Shown: positions 1 through 11,000 of the stretch, piece after piece | How positions within the stretch are numbered: the stretch's first letter is position 1 | How the letters are laid out: every line of letters starts with the position of its first letter | From: Wolfiporia cocos | Lineage: Eukaryota > Basidiomycota > Agaricomycetes > Polyporales > Phaeolaceae | DNA length: 64,000 nt | Assembly: GCA_029448655.1 (NCBI GenBank) | Contig: JACCLO010000006.1 | Span: 1,550,001 to 1,614,000 of the forward strand | Reading direction: 5' to 3' | Position numbers and translations under genes: made by a program | The notes under the pieces: generated by a model | What the model was told of the DNA's origin: nothing | Seen by the model: the letters and a program-made list of their open reading frames with translations, nothing else | Database searches by the model: none

Positions 1-1018
1 AGCGCTTTATGCAGTGTGGCTGGAGATGAAAATAGGAATACAGGTACGCCTGGCGTATATGGCTGCGGTGCCAGCCGTCGAACTTTAAGTATCGTAGGTG
101 AACACTCGCTACTCTAGGCCATCGAGGCGAGGACAGTGCAGGTGCGATGCGGTGCCTACGTGGGTGACTTCAATTGTGACGGCGATATGTGCGCATAACT
201 GGGAGGCATGATATACAGTGGAAGATGCTGAGAGTAGTCTGGAGCGTCGTGTTTGCGCTAGGGTCTCCCGAATACCGTGATCGATTTGGCTCTGTAACAT
301 CATTTCATCAACAATGAAGATTACAGTCACAATGCAAGGTGTTGTGAGTGCTGTTGTGGTCATTCACATTACCATTATGCAAACCGGTGATAATACAAAT
401 TTCAGGGACCACTCGCGCAGGAAGGAATACACCTGAGCGCTATGTGTAGCGTTCTGATCATTGTAAGTTGACCACTAGCGCATTCGCTGGCGGTGAAGCG
501 CTTCGCACCGCCCTTTTTCATAATGCGATTGAGCCCGATGTTGACACTCCTCCCTTCTGGGTCCACGCCTGCGTTGACCACATTATATGAGTGAGAGTCT
601 GCAGCGCTACGTCTTATCCAACCTCTAGCCAAGCAATCGATCAGTAGAGAGCAAGGACAGCTTTTCATGTCCATACATGTGATATTGTCGAGTCTGCCAA
701 ACGCAACATTGCGGATGTTCCGTTCGATTACGGCCCTCAATGAGCCAGACAGATCGTAAACACACTCGAGCTCGTGAACGTTTTGCGGGAGCATCGCGAT
801 GCAAGATCTGATCGTGTGCACGAAGGTGGTCGGTCCCTACTAAACATTGTTGCTCGTTATACAGTGGCGCAATACGCAACAACATCCTAACTTCCTGGCA
901 ACTTCGTTCAGTCATTTTCCCCGAAGAGATATCAGAGCATCATCCAGACTATCTTCACAGCCTGCAAGCACTGTATAGAACCCAACTGCATAGCAATATG
1001 TACATTCACAGTAACGCC
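1..1018. other. Left-edge intergenic DNA, no gene seen
   Basis: Short open frames occur on both strands, but none shows a recognisable domain, a convincing start or spliceable neighbours. The stretch lies 3' of the methyltransferase gene and probably holds its terminator plus spacer DNA. Confidence 0.5.
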
Positions 1019-1843
1019 TTACTTGCGGCACAGGATCTCCCCACTCATCGCCGCATACCAGCCATCCTCGCTTGCACTCCACTTCTGCATCGCCTGCGCC
1101 ATTCGATCGAGATCATCCTGCGTGCCATACCCGAGGCTGATGAAACTCTCTGCGAACGAGGAGTACCGGAGGCGGTCGACCCACAGGCCCGCCCACCACG
1201 CGCGCTCCTCGGGCGTGCTGTAGCACCATGCGCTCGCAGTCGCCGTGATTGCCGCACGATCGAACCCGGCCTCGCGGGCCCACGCGATGAGCCTGCGCCC
1301 CGCATTGGGCTCGCCGCCATTCGCACGGGCGACACGGTAATGCGCGTCGATCCAGTCCTGCAGGCCGCGCAAGCCCTCCTCCGGGTACCACGTTAGGCTC
1401 GCGAAGTCTCCCTCGCGCACGGCGACGAACCCGCCTGGCTTGGTGACGCGCCGCATCTCGCGCAACGCGCGTGTCGGGTCTGCGATGTACTGAATGACTT
1501 GGTGCGCGTGCACGACGTCGAACGTGTCATCCGGGAAGTCGAGCTGTAGCACGTTTCCGACGACAAGCTTGACGTTCGACACGCCGCGCATGGCTGCGTT
1601 TGACTTGAACTCCTCCTGCGTCGCCGTAGTCGTCTCGAGACCGATAACCTGTCCTTGAGGCACCCGTACTGCAAAGTCAACGGTAATTGTGCCCGGGCCG
1701 CAGCCAACGTCGAGGATGTGCATGTCCGGGCGAAGGACTTTCAGCAAATAAGCGGCCGAGTTTTCGACTGTGCGCCAGCTGTGCGCGCGCAGGACGGACT
1801 CATGATGCCCGTTGATGTAAGTTCCCTTCTCTGGCGCAGCCAT
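1019..1843 (-). CDS. SAM-dependent class I methyltransferase (UbiE/COQ5-like)
   Basis: A 274-residue, intronless open frame with a true ATG. It carries the S-adenosylmethionine-binding motif I LDVGCGPGTI near residue 44, an acidic residue after the second strand in VIGLETTT, and the later motifs GNVLQLDFPDDTFDVVHAHQ and LREMRRVTKPGGFVAVREGD typical of Methyltransf_11/25 proteins. The fold is that of a soluble small-molecule methyltransferase; the substrate cannot be told from sequence. Paralogues of this kind are common and often single-exon in mushroom genomes. Lack of introns contrasts with the intron-dense genes further right, which may mean a retrocopied or transferred origin, but that is only inference. 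There are no frameshifts and no signal peptide. Confidence 0.9.
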   Translation of the reverse strand: MAAPEKGTYINGHHESVLRAHSWRTVENSAAYLLKVLRPDMHILDVGCGPGTITVDFAVRVPQGQVIGLETTTATQEEFKSNAAMRGVSNVKLVVGNVLQLDFPDDTFDVVHAHQVIQYIADPTRALREMRRVTKPGGFVAVREGDFASLTWYPEEGLRGLQDWIDAHYRVARANGGEPNAGRRLIAWAREAGFDRAAITATASAWCYSTPEERAWWAGLWVDRLRYSSFAESFISLGYGTQDDLDRMAQAMQKWSASEDGWYAAMSGEILCRK

Positions 1844-2821
1844 ACTGCTATATCTATGTCAAACGGCCGCTACTTCCGCGTAGTCAGCGTACAGCGTAGA
1901 CAATATTTCATGAATCATGTGGTGAGCTCACATCTCTTGCTGGCTATATGCGCTATGCTCTACACTTTGGAGACGGGAGATGCAGAGAAGGATGTATTGG
2001 CGACATAACATTAGCTCTGGTTGAGTACCGTGGTGGCATTGGGCGTCCATAGTTGGAGGCTTAATCATTCATTCCTTACAGCATAGCCACATTACCATTA
2101 TTACTAGTCACTGACAGGACCCGCTATTTGGTTGCATTCTTGCGCCCAATGTTATGGCCATCGCCCTCGACAAGCGCTGCAACAGCACTAAGGTGGAGCA
2201 CTAGTACTGTAGTCACTTCTCTGTACCGAGGACTATACCTAGTTGCCGCTGTGGTGAGTTTAGGAACGACCTTCTGACCTCAGGCTGATTTATGAACCCA
2301 CCGCCGTGGCCTCACGGATCAAACTGTCAACTGAGACTACAGGTGCGACGACTAGATCGCGTGGTGCCGCGGTGCGGCAGACATACAGCTTGCTCCGAGC
2401 TACGTCGGCGGTCGTTTCCATGGTAGTAAACCGCTAGTGACTCGACTCCATCGTTATCAAATCATCTTTGAAAGTCAGTACCTGTAGCGCAGATACGAAC
2501 CAGCGCTATAGAACGTGCGTGGACATCCTGTATGTCAATATGAGTTACATAGATACACTCACTGCTGTCGGGAGGCCCCAGGCGGGGCCTCGGTGTGGCG
2601 CTGGGTAGGTGCGACAGATACTATCTGTGGCGATGCACTTCATATCGTCCTTGCTTATAATCTATGTACTGAGCTTCTTCTCATCTGGATTCACGCTTAA
2701 TCGCCTCCCAATGTTGACAGAAGCTATGATTGCGCCCGAGACCAAGTAACCAGATGGTAGAGAGTAGCAACACAATATGTAATATGTGCTCACATAATAC
2801 CGTCGAGTCTGCCGTACAGCC

Positions 2822-2996
2822 CTTTGCATAATTGTTGGCACTCTGATGCAACGATTTTGAGCTTCCAGACAAACTTCCCACGCCCAATAGGTGATAGGGC
2901 CTATGCGTAGGTGGCGTGGGGAGTTTGTCCGGAACAAATACTGCTCAACATCGTTGCATCAGAAGACCCATGGCCAGTGCCAACAATTATGCAAAC
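2822..2996. repeat. Imperfect fold-back (inverted) repeat
   Basis: The left arm (2822-2884) is repeated in reverse complement in the right arm (2913-2996). The matching blocks are an exact run of about 19 bp (2822-2840 against 2977-2996), an exact 14-bp block (left about 2842-2855, right 2950-2963), and a 21-bp block with two mismatches (2864-2884 against 2913-2933). The spacer is 28 bp. Small insertions separate the blocks in the right arm, so this looks like a decaying fold-back element or an inverted duplication. Confidence 0.7.
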
Positions 2997-3143
2997 GACT
3001 GTATGTATACGCAACATTACGAGATGTCTTGATCGCAAGGCTTTTCCCAAATACATCAACAGACCTACTTTTTGCGGGAACATCTTGATGTAAATCTAAT
3101 TGTACATATAAAGGTGATCTGTCCTGATCACCGTTAAAACTTG

Positions 3144-3151
3144 CGCGATAC
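3144..3151. repeat. Left 8-bp target-site duplication of MITE
   Basis: CGCGATAC, repeated exactly at 3766-3773 on the other side of the element. An 8-bp duplication is the size made by hAT transposases. Confidence 0.8.
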
Positions 3152-3765
3152 TAGGGCGTGGTGAAATAGAGAGTGCTAAATAGCAGCTGCTATTTAGCAG
3201 GTGTAATTTACATGTAAATTACGGTTAAATAGAGATGGGCCAAAAATCGAGTGTTAAATTGGGTTAAATAGACAGGGCGGATCGCCACCCCCGACCGCTG
3301 CATCATACAGGCTGTGTGTTGGGTTATGTCGGAAAATGGGATGCGCTCCCACAAAGTCATGTATCAGTTCGAGCACTTCGTTTGAGGATGCCTCTTATCG
3401 ACGACGTGCTATTGCCAGATTTAGACTTGCTTGGCTCCATCAATGCTTCAAGTATAGGGTACACAAAGAGGTGTCTATTTACAGCCATTTCAGATGATCA
3501 TGGCATGGCACATTTTCTGGACCATGTTTACAAAAAGGAAATTCCCCGTTTTGGTCGATATTTTTGGTGCGGGCGGTGCGGTTTGGCAGGCAGCGACAGC
3601 TGCCTGTTGGTAGAGCAGTCCTGAAAGGCGCCCATTGGAACCAATCAGGATGCCCGGACCCCCTTGCTAATTAGCTGTTAATTACATGCGTTGAATAGAC
3701 CCTCGGAGAGGGCCATTGCTATTTAGCTGTTAAATAGACAGCGATGTCTATTTCACCGCGCCCTA
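3152..3765. mobile_element. hAT-like MITE, 614 bp, non-autonomous
   Basis: The element starts TAGGGCGTGGTGAAATAGA and ends in the reverse complement of TAGGGCGCGGTGAAATAGA, giving terminal inverted repeats of about 19 bp with one mismatch, flanked by the exact 8-bp duplication CGCGATAC. The termini (TAGGG) and duplication length fit the hAT superfamily. The interior has no transposase. It is rich in the motif TTAAATAG and its complement, and contains two perfect 20-bp palindromes near the left end (one centred on CAGCTG at about 3190, one centred on ACATGT at about 3213). Open frames inside it are chance. Confidence 0.85.
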
Positions 3766-3773
3766 CGCGATAC
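3766..3773. repeat. Right 8-bp target-site duplication of MITE
   Basis: CGCGATAC, an exact copy of 3144-3151. Confidence 0.8.
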
Positions 3774-4935
3774 ACTACAGCGTTCGAACTGCTGACGACT
3801 TCGTACCGTAGATTGCAACGAAGTCTTCATTCTGCGGAGAAACCAATGATGTTCGTAGTTGTGCTCCTCGTGACTGAAATTGCCAAGGTCTTGGAAACCT
3901 CAATCAGACAATCGCCGACAATGCTATTTAGGCCCGGAGTGCACCAACCTTGAGTATGTTCACCGCAGGATCGTGCGCCATTGCATGCCGCCAATAGATA
4001 AGATGTTGGTCGACCGCTCATTTATCTGCCTATGACATTGCCCACCCGCAGGTACTATAATGGAAGGTGCAATGAACCTACCAGCCAGGCACAGACAGCG
4101 CGAATCTCTAATAGACGTCGTAATTTCGGGAAATGTTTTCACATCGTCCCGGAACCATGCAGCCGATCAAAGAAGCTAGTACATTGTACGGGTGGGTCGG
4201 TCCTGACCCATCTTTGTGAGGGTAGTGCTGTTGACTTGGTCGCATGCCTTCAATGTACATCGTAGAATCGTCGACGGATCGTCGATACACCGACCGGGCC
4301 GCCAGATACCTTGAATCAATGGCGAATATGATCGTTTGCATTCAAATGACTACAGCTAGTGCGTAGTACTTGCTAGTGAGGCTTTGATTGCCATGCATCT
4401 GCGCTGTCGCGTTCGCTCATCGGCCAATCAGCGCGAGCGATTGTATTTTCGGGGATAGCGGCAGCGTACCGTCGTTTCTCAACAGTGTGATGCCCTCCAC
4501 CGCGGCGAGGATTAGGCTTAGCGCGTTGGCAGCGACTGCATTCGGTTTGTACGAACGCGGGCATGTTAATTATGTAAAATAGATAATCCGCTTTGTTCTC
4601 ATGCACGCGACGATCCACGCTCAACAAAACTGACTACTATTTTACGGAGAAATTGCATTGCGCCCTGCCCTAGGTGCGTCATGCTTTTGGATTGAGACCC
4701 GTCACATTGTGCCCTTCAAGCTGTAAGTACGTCACTGGCGATCACGCGGTGAAATGGTATCTGTTGTGCTGTTACTAGTGATACATCTCCAGTCAGTCAT
4801 CCGGCCACAATTAATCACAATATGGTGCGATGAGTACACACGGCCATCCCAGACCAATAATGAATGGTAGATAAGTGGATTCTACCGCGGAAAGTGAGCG
4901 AATCCACGGAGCAATGATACATCCTCTACAAAGTC
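3774..4935. other. Intergenic DNA, nothing recognised
   Basis: Only short overlapping open frames on both strands with no domain similarity that I can recognise. It lies between the MITE and the 3' end of the coiled-coil gene. Confidence 0.4.
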
Positions 4936-6632
4936 CTACCCACTCCGCTCAATTGCCTCCACCGCGGAGTTGAGCACAACCTTAGGCAGCAGAAGCGTCC
5001 TGCTTTCGAATAGCTCGTTTTCCTGGCCCTCCTCAGGATCCAGGAGCTTGTTGGGCTTCCTTGTCACACATCGTAGGCCGAGTTCCGTCGTACATAATAC
5101 CTTGCGGGCCTGCGCCCCGTCCGCGTTTTCATCGCTGATAGTCTGGCCACTTAATCTGGCACGATTGCGTCCATTTGCAGCGGCATGATCTTCAGCAATC
5201 ACTTCACCATAGTCGCGCATTTTGTCGGTCATCATGCCCTCGTCAAAGGTTGCCCCGCTGTCGACTAGCACGACCTCGAATGTGGTCGAAAGTATCTCTT
5301 CTCGCGTTGTGCGCGCGAGTTTGTACACCGCCTCTGCAATGCGTCGGAGATGCATGCTGGGAACGAGTGGCGGAGACTGCTCTAACGTAGGCGATGTGCC
5401 CGCCAGCGCAAAAATGGTCGCAGACCAGCGCAGCATCGTTGCAACAAGCTCTGTGATGGCATATTCCTCCAGTCCAGGATACAGCATGCGTATTGCGCGA
5501 TGGGTCAGCGCGCGCCATCGTGCCGACGTTGCCTGCGGTTCTGCAAGTAGATGACAAGACGAATCCTTGTTAAAGAGAATCATAAAATTCGATCATGAAT
5601 GTACGCACCAAACGCCTGCATGTGCGCGAACACGCGCGAGAGGAGTGTGTCGAGCTTGGACGGGAAACCAACGCAGAATAAAGATAGCGAACGCGCGCAA
5701 CACGTCGCTAGGCTCGCCTGGAGCGCCAGTTGCACAAGCACCGGATCCTGCGCATGGTCTCGCGAGGCGAGGACTCGCGCGAAGCCTGCGCCGAGCCATG
5801 GCGCATTCTCTTCTTCCTGTAGTGCGCTCGGGTCCCCTGCCTCTAACTTAGGCCGCATGCACCGTGCGAACACACATGACTCTGTAACGGACGCCGCAAA
5901 CTGGTTGATCTCTGCGTTCAAGTCTTCTACAGCCTGGATCACCTGTGCGCCAGACCAGTTGTCTGTCTTGGTCATGAAGACGTCCATGCTGCGTAATTGC
6001 GCAAGCTGTTCGGCATCGAGAGACAGCTTGTGACTCAAATCTGTCTTGCGTACCGAGTGTCTACTTCGGCTTGCGTCCCGGCTGCGGTGCCGCCGGTGGC
6101 TATGGTTGCAAACGGCCTCCGACTTCGCCTCTCGTTCCCTCGCTAAAGTCTGGCTCAGGCTCTGCGCCTTTGCCCGCTCCTCGTCCCGCTCTTTATATGC
6201 CTGATCTCTCTCCGCAGACAGCCTATCCTGCTCCTGCCGCAGTGCCTCGATCTCCTGGTCTCTGGCGCGCAACGTCTCCTGCAACTCACGAAGGTGCTTC
6301 TCGAGCGCCTTGTACCGCTCAGCGAGCTTCATCGTCTCGATGTGCAGCTGGGAGCGGGAGGCGTCTCTGTGCACAAACGCGGACTCTAGGGCGGGATCAA
6401 TGCGGAGCGAGGGGGGCGCGCGGGCGGAGATCGGGGTATTCGATGGACAGCGTAGATGATATCTTTCTCGCCGCTGGGCGGTCGCCAGACGCAGACGCAG
6501 AGCGCTGCACTCACGCGTAAGTCGCGTGATGGGGTCCGCAACAGGCAAGAATCCGCCTGGCTTGGCCCCTTCTACGGACCGGCAGACAGTGTAGTATTCG
6601 ACCGCGTTGTCGCTCGGCGCCCTGACGTGCAT
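4936..6632 (-). CDS. Coiled-coil protein of unknown function
   Basis: Two open frames are joined by an intron at 5541-5608 (donor GTGCGT, acceptor CTTGCAG); the joined frame closes and gives about 542 residues from the first in-frame ATG at 6632. A further 5' exon cannot be excluded, since the frame stays open upstream without an ATG. The central part (roughly residues 100-190) is a strong heptad-type coiled coil rich in Glu, Arg, Gln and Leu, followed by a basic Ser/Arg-His stretch. The C-terminal half (about 300 residues) is mostly helical and resembles the conserved tail of uncharacterised agaricomycete coiled-coil proteins. I see no catalytic motif, signal peptide or membrane segment. A cytosolic scaffold or adaptor is the most that can be inferred. 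Confidence 0.65.
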
Positions 6633-8030
6633 ATCGCCGACCGTCACTGAGAGCTATGTGGGGGATGTCGTGGGTCGTCGCATACCTTCTTAGTTATAAG
6701 TCCGTGCTGCCAATATGGATCGGCAGACCTATGTTTTGGGCTGTGGTGCAAGATTGAGGATCCCGGGTCGCTGTGAAGGCCTTGCAGCCACGCGCATCGG
6801 AAATTCACAGTGCGTGTTGATGTTTACGGCGCTTCAAAGTTCTGAGACGTAAAGTGCGTCGGTGCCTGCTCGCCAGTGCCCCCCGCGGTCCATATGTGCG
6901 GTATGCAGACTCCGGTATCAAGCCGAGAATCGCCCATTCCTGGAGTATTCTGCCGAGGATTCTGGCATGCTCTTGGGATTAGTCAATTACGGGTATAATG
7001 AGATCGCGAGCTTGTAATAACTTCTCGCAGACGAGGTAGAGAAATGGGCTGATAGTGGCTCGGTGAGCAGTGCGCTTCGCATGTCGGGTGCGGTCCGTGC
7101 GTGGGACATTTATCCTCTCGCCTATGACGAGGAGCACGACCTCGTCATCGCTTGCCCTCTACGACTGACGTCTCTTCCCCCCTTCGACAAGCTACAAGTT
7201 GCTAGACATGTCTGGGATGATTATTTGCTGGTCATGTGTAGAACCATCATCTGGATATTCGGCTTGTCTACGTTCAATACTGAATACTCGGTTCCCCTTC
7301 GTGGCTATAACCTGATCTCAAGAATTGGTTCGATCCGCCTCGCCTCGCTGTGATTGTCCATATGTTGCTTGCAACGAAAAATCCGTTACATGCTGAGCTG
7401 CAGCGCTGAGTATCCGGCTTCTACTATGGACTCTGTGGCGTGACTGCATATGTCGCTGCGCTATCCAACCAGCCACTGCCATTCCAGAGGGCCGTGCAAT
7501 GTCTGGGGTTGTTCTCGAACGCCGTTGTAACTCACACAAGCTGCGCACAACGAGTAAGCACATTGCTAATTGATAGAAGTCATACTTCCAAATTGCGTCT
7601 ACGCATGGAGCATCTCGGCGTGAAGTGAATGCCAAACGGAAGCTCCTCATGCAGATGAAACGGGAGCCTATCTGGTCTCGATCTTCCGGTATTGTCTGCT
7701 TGGCATTTCATCGACACTGCCAACGCGTCATCAGTCTTGTCGAGGAGCTTTCCATGGCATCTGACGCGTCTGCAACGCGTCCCCGGCCTCGCCACCACCG
7801 CGTTTCGGACTCGTGTTTGCTTATGTAAGGCGGCTCTGTAGGCACTTCGCCTGCAATAGTCACTTCAGTCCAGAAGAAGCACCAGTAAAGATGCCTCGTG
7901 TTGCTTCACGATTCTGTGAATCTGATATATCTTCGCGTGGTCCCTGGCGCGCCACGACTCATACGCCCATCTGCTATCTGCTCTTCACTGTGAAGTCTGA
8001 CGTCCCTACTGAACGCCATCCGTCTGACTG
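6633..8030. other. Intergenic DNA between divergent genes
   Basis: The 5' regions of the coiled-coil gene (-) and the Hsp70-like gene (+) share this 1.4-kb stretch, so it should hold both promoters. One open frame at 7063-7353 (+) lacks any recognisable domain and is not called. No clear TATA box was identified. Confidence 0.4.
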
Positions 8031-11000
8031 ATGAAGCCCGCATTGGGCACTCGCAAGCCCTACAATGGGATCACGCGTAGCCTGATTCTAGCTCTTGACA
8101 TCGGTACCACGTTCAGCGGCGTGTCGTACGCCATTCTTGAGCCCGGAGAGATTCCCAAAATACATGGCGTTACAAGGTATGTTCAGGGAAAACAATGGGT
8201 TTCAACATCGCTGCATCGACATGCAGATTTCCTGGCCAAGAGCATGTGGCAGGGAACTCGAAGATCCCATCTATTATGTACTACGACCAAAGTGGTAAGA
8301 TGAGGGCGGCAGGTGCAGAAGCGGAGAGCGCATCAGTCCTCGCCGATGCAGAGGACAATGGCTGGGTGAAAGTCGAACTGTATGTTCGCAGCGCTCCTTC
8401 CCTGATTGCACCTGACAGCCTGCAGCTTCAAGCTCCGTCTGCGCCCGCGGACGATGAAGCTGAAGATGAACGGGATGCGGCTAGCATCGCTCCCGCACGG
8501 TAAGACGGCGGTCGACGTCTTCAGCGACTTCTTAGCATACCTTTTCCAATGCACTCGCTCGTTCATTGTCGACACGCACGCGAACGGCCCTTCGCTGTGG
8601 CGCGCGGTCGAGCATGATATCCAGTTCGTCCTGAGCCACCCGAATGGCTGGGAAGGCGCACAGCAGACGAAGATGCGCCGCGCGGCGGTGTCGGGCGGGC
8701 TCATCCCCGATACGGATGGGGGCCGCGCGCGGATTCGCTTCGTCACCGAGGGTGAGGCCAGCCTGCACGCGTGTGTCCAGAACGGATTAGCGGCGGATGT
8801 ATTGCAGGTGCGGAGCATGTTCTGCAGGCGCTTGACAAGGCGCTGATGTGACCAACATGCAGAATTCGTCTGGACACGGATTCATTGTGGCAGATGCGGG
8901 AGGTGGCACGCTTGACATCAGCTCGTATGCTATACGGGGGACCGCACCGCTTGTCATCGAGGAAATCGCGCCACCCGATTGTAGGTCTTAATACTTCGAT
9001 CTGGACCTCTCGGATGCTGAATCACCGCAGGTGTCTTTGCTGGATCCGTATTCGTCAGCAGGCGTGCTCGAGCGTTCTTCGAAGGTCAGTTCTCGATGGC
9101 CCACTGATTAGCCCTCCCACTCTTGACCACGCTGTGCATCTTCAGAGAAACTCAAGAACTCTAAGTATGGCACGCCGGACACTCTCGATCACATTGCGAA
9201 GCGGTTTGATGAGACAACCAAACGGCTCTTCCGTGACAGCAAAGAGATGCAATTCGTACCATTTGGATCACCTCTGGACAAGGACCTTTCTGTTGGAATT
9301 CGTGGTGGTCAGCTGAAGTTGACTGGGCAGGTCGATTCACCTTGACGATTGCGCATATAATGAGGTAATCTCGCGTTTGCAGCGTTGAAGTAGCGGCCCT
9401 CTTTGAACCCTCAATTGAGGCCGCCGTGACATCGATCAAGGCACAGATTGACGCATCCAATGGTCATGTAAAGGTAATATGTAAAATTCGATACGTTGAT
9501 CAAAGCTGACCCACATGTCGTAGTCGGTATGGCTTGTCGGAGGATTCGCTGCCAGCCCGTGGTTGTTCAGCCAATTGCAAGAGCGACTATCTCTGCTCAA
9601 TGTCACTGTGAGCCGGCCAGATACCCAAACGTACGCATCGTCTCTCAGCTTCTCTTTGAACTTCATCAAACTCGTGTCATAGGTCGAAAGCTGTGGCTGA
9701 TGGTGCAATTGGGTTCTACTGCGACCATCATGTCTCCGCTCGCGTGTCGAAGTTTATGTATGGCGTGGAGTATCTGCGCGAATTTGACTCAAACGATGAA
9801 GAGCACGTTGCGAGGGAACATAGGCTGTTTGAACTACCATCCGGGCCAAAGCTTCTCCCTGATGCATTCGACTGCATTCTCGCGCGGGTACGTCAGGGTC
9901 TGCTGACGGCCAATGCATTATATTCAAACTTAAATGTCTCAACTGCAGGGTCTGAAAGTGAAGGAGTCTACGGCGTTCAGCAGGAAGTACTGCACTGAGA
10001 TGACTAACTTGGCCACGCTCTCCGTGTTCGAAATCGAAATCTGGTGCTATAGGGGAGGAGATACGATTCCGAAGTGGATATTGAGGGATGCAGGTGATTG
10101 CCCATTTGACCAATGCATGATTGCAGCGACTGATATATATGTGTTAACTTAGAGGAATTCTCAACGTTGTGCTACGTGCGAGCTAATTTGTCGCCACTAG
10201 CGGGAAGTGCGCAGGCGAAACCAGGCAAAAACGGGAAAACCTACTGGACGATCATTTTCAGCATAGAAATCCAGTTTGGCTTGACCGAGTTCAAAGCTCG
10301 TATCAAATGGACTGATGAAGTTAGCACCCCTCTTCCTGAATGTCCCTGAGCATCGCTGACATATCTTTATGGGAGCAGGGTAGGACGAAATAGTACGTGT
10401 GGCGTTTGGCCTATCGAAAATAGGTTGTGCTCATGTCATTCGGCTCAGCGGTCCGGCATCCATTGTCTACAACGAGGGTGGTCATCGTGCCGACGAAGAT
10501 GAGCCGGACGAGTCGTCTGACGACAACGTCTCTGTGGTCTCTACACACTCCGATCATCTATCCCGCCACACAACTCGTGTACCTTCCAGAGACCCCACTG
10601 CTTCGAGTGCAAGGAACTCCGTGCAGCTTTCTCCAAAGTTGCCCGTACTAGAGCCTGCCCGTTCAGACCTGTCACGGTCATCCTCTACTCGCAGCATGGC
10701 GCGCTCCGAGACGCGTTCGTCGAAGGACAAAGGCAAAGCAAGAGAGACAATTCCTGAGGCGCCTGAGCCGGAGGCCACAAGGGTGGTCGACCGCCATATC
10801 AATCTCCCCGCGCGGTCAGTCGACTCGGACAGGAGCGGAAGCACGAGATTGGGCGAGACACTAAAGTCGATATGGGGCTCTGCATCGAAAATGCAGACGC
10901 CACTCCGCTCTCCTTCGACTGCTTCGTTGTCTCTGGAAGCCACGATGTCGAAGGAAGGGACTGCACCTCATCTGTTTGAGGAAGCTTCCATTTCCGCCAC

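Larger units (their letters stand above)
1844..3151. other. Intergenic DNA holding a fold-back repeat
   Basis: No supportable gene. The right half holds the imperfect inverted repeat at 2822-2996, listed separately. The stretch ends at the target duplication of the MITE. Confidence 0.5.

Noticed and set aside
1023..1723. Several open frames on both strands over the methyltransferase
   Set aside because: They lie antisense or out of frame to a clear single-domain enzyme and have no domains; GC-rich codon structure creates such shadows.
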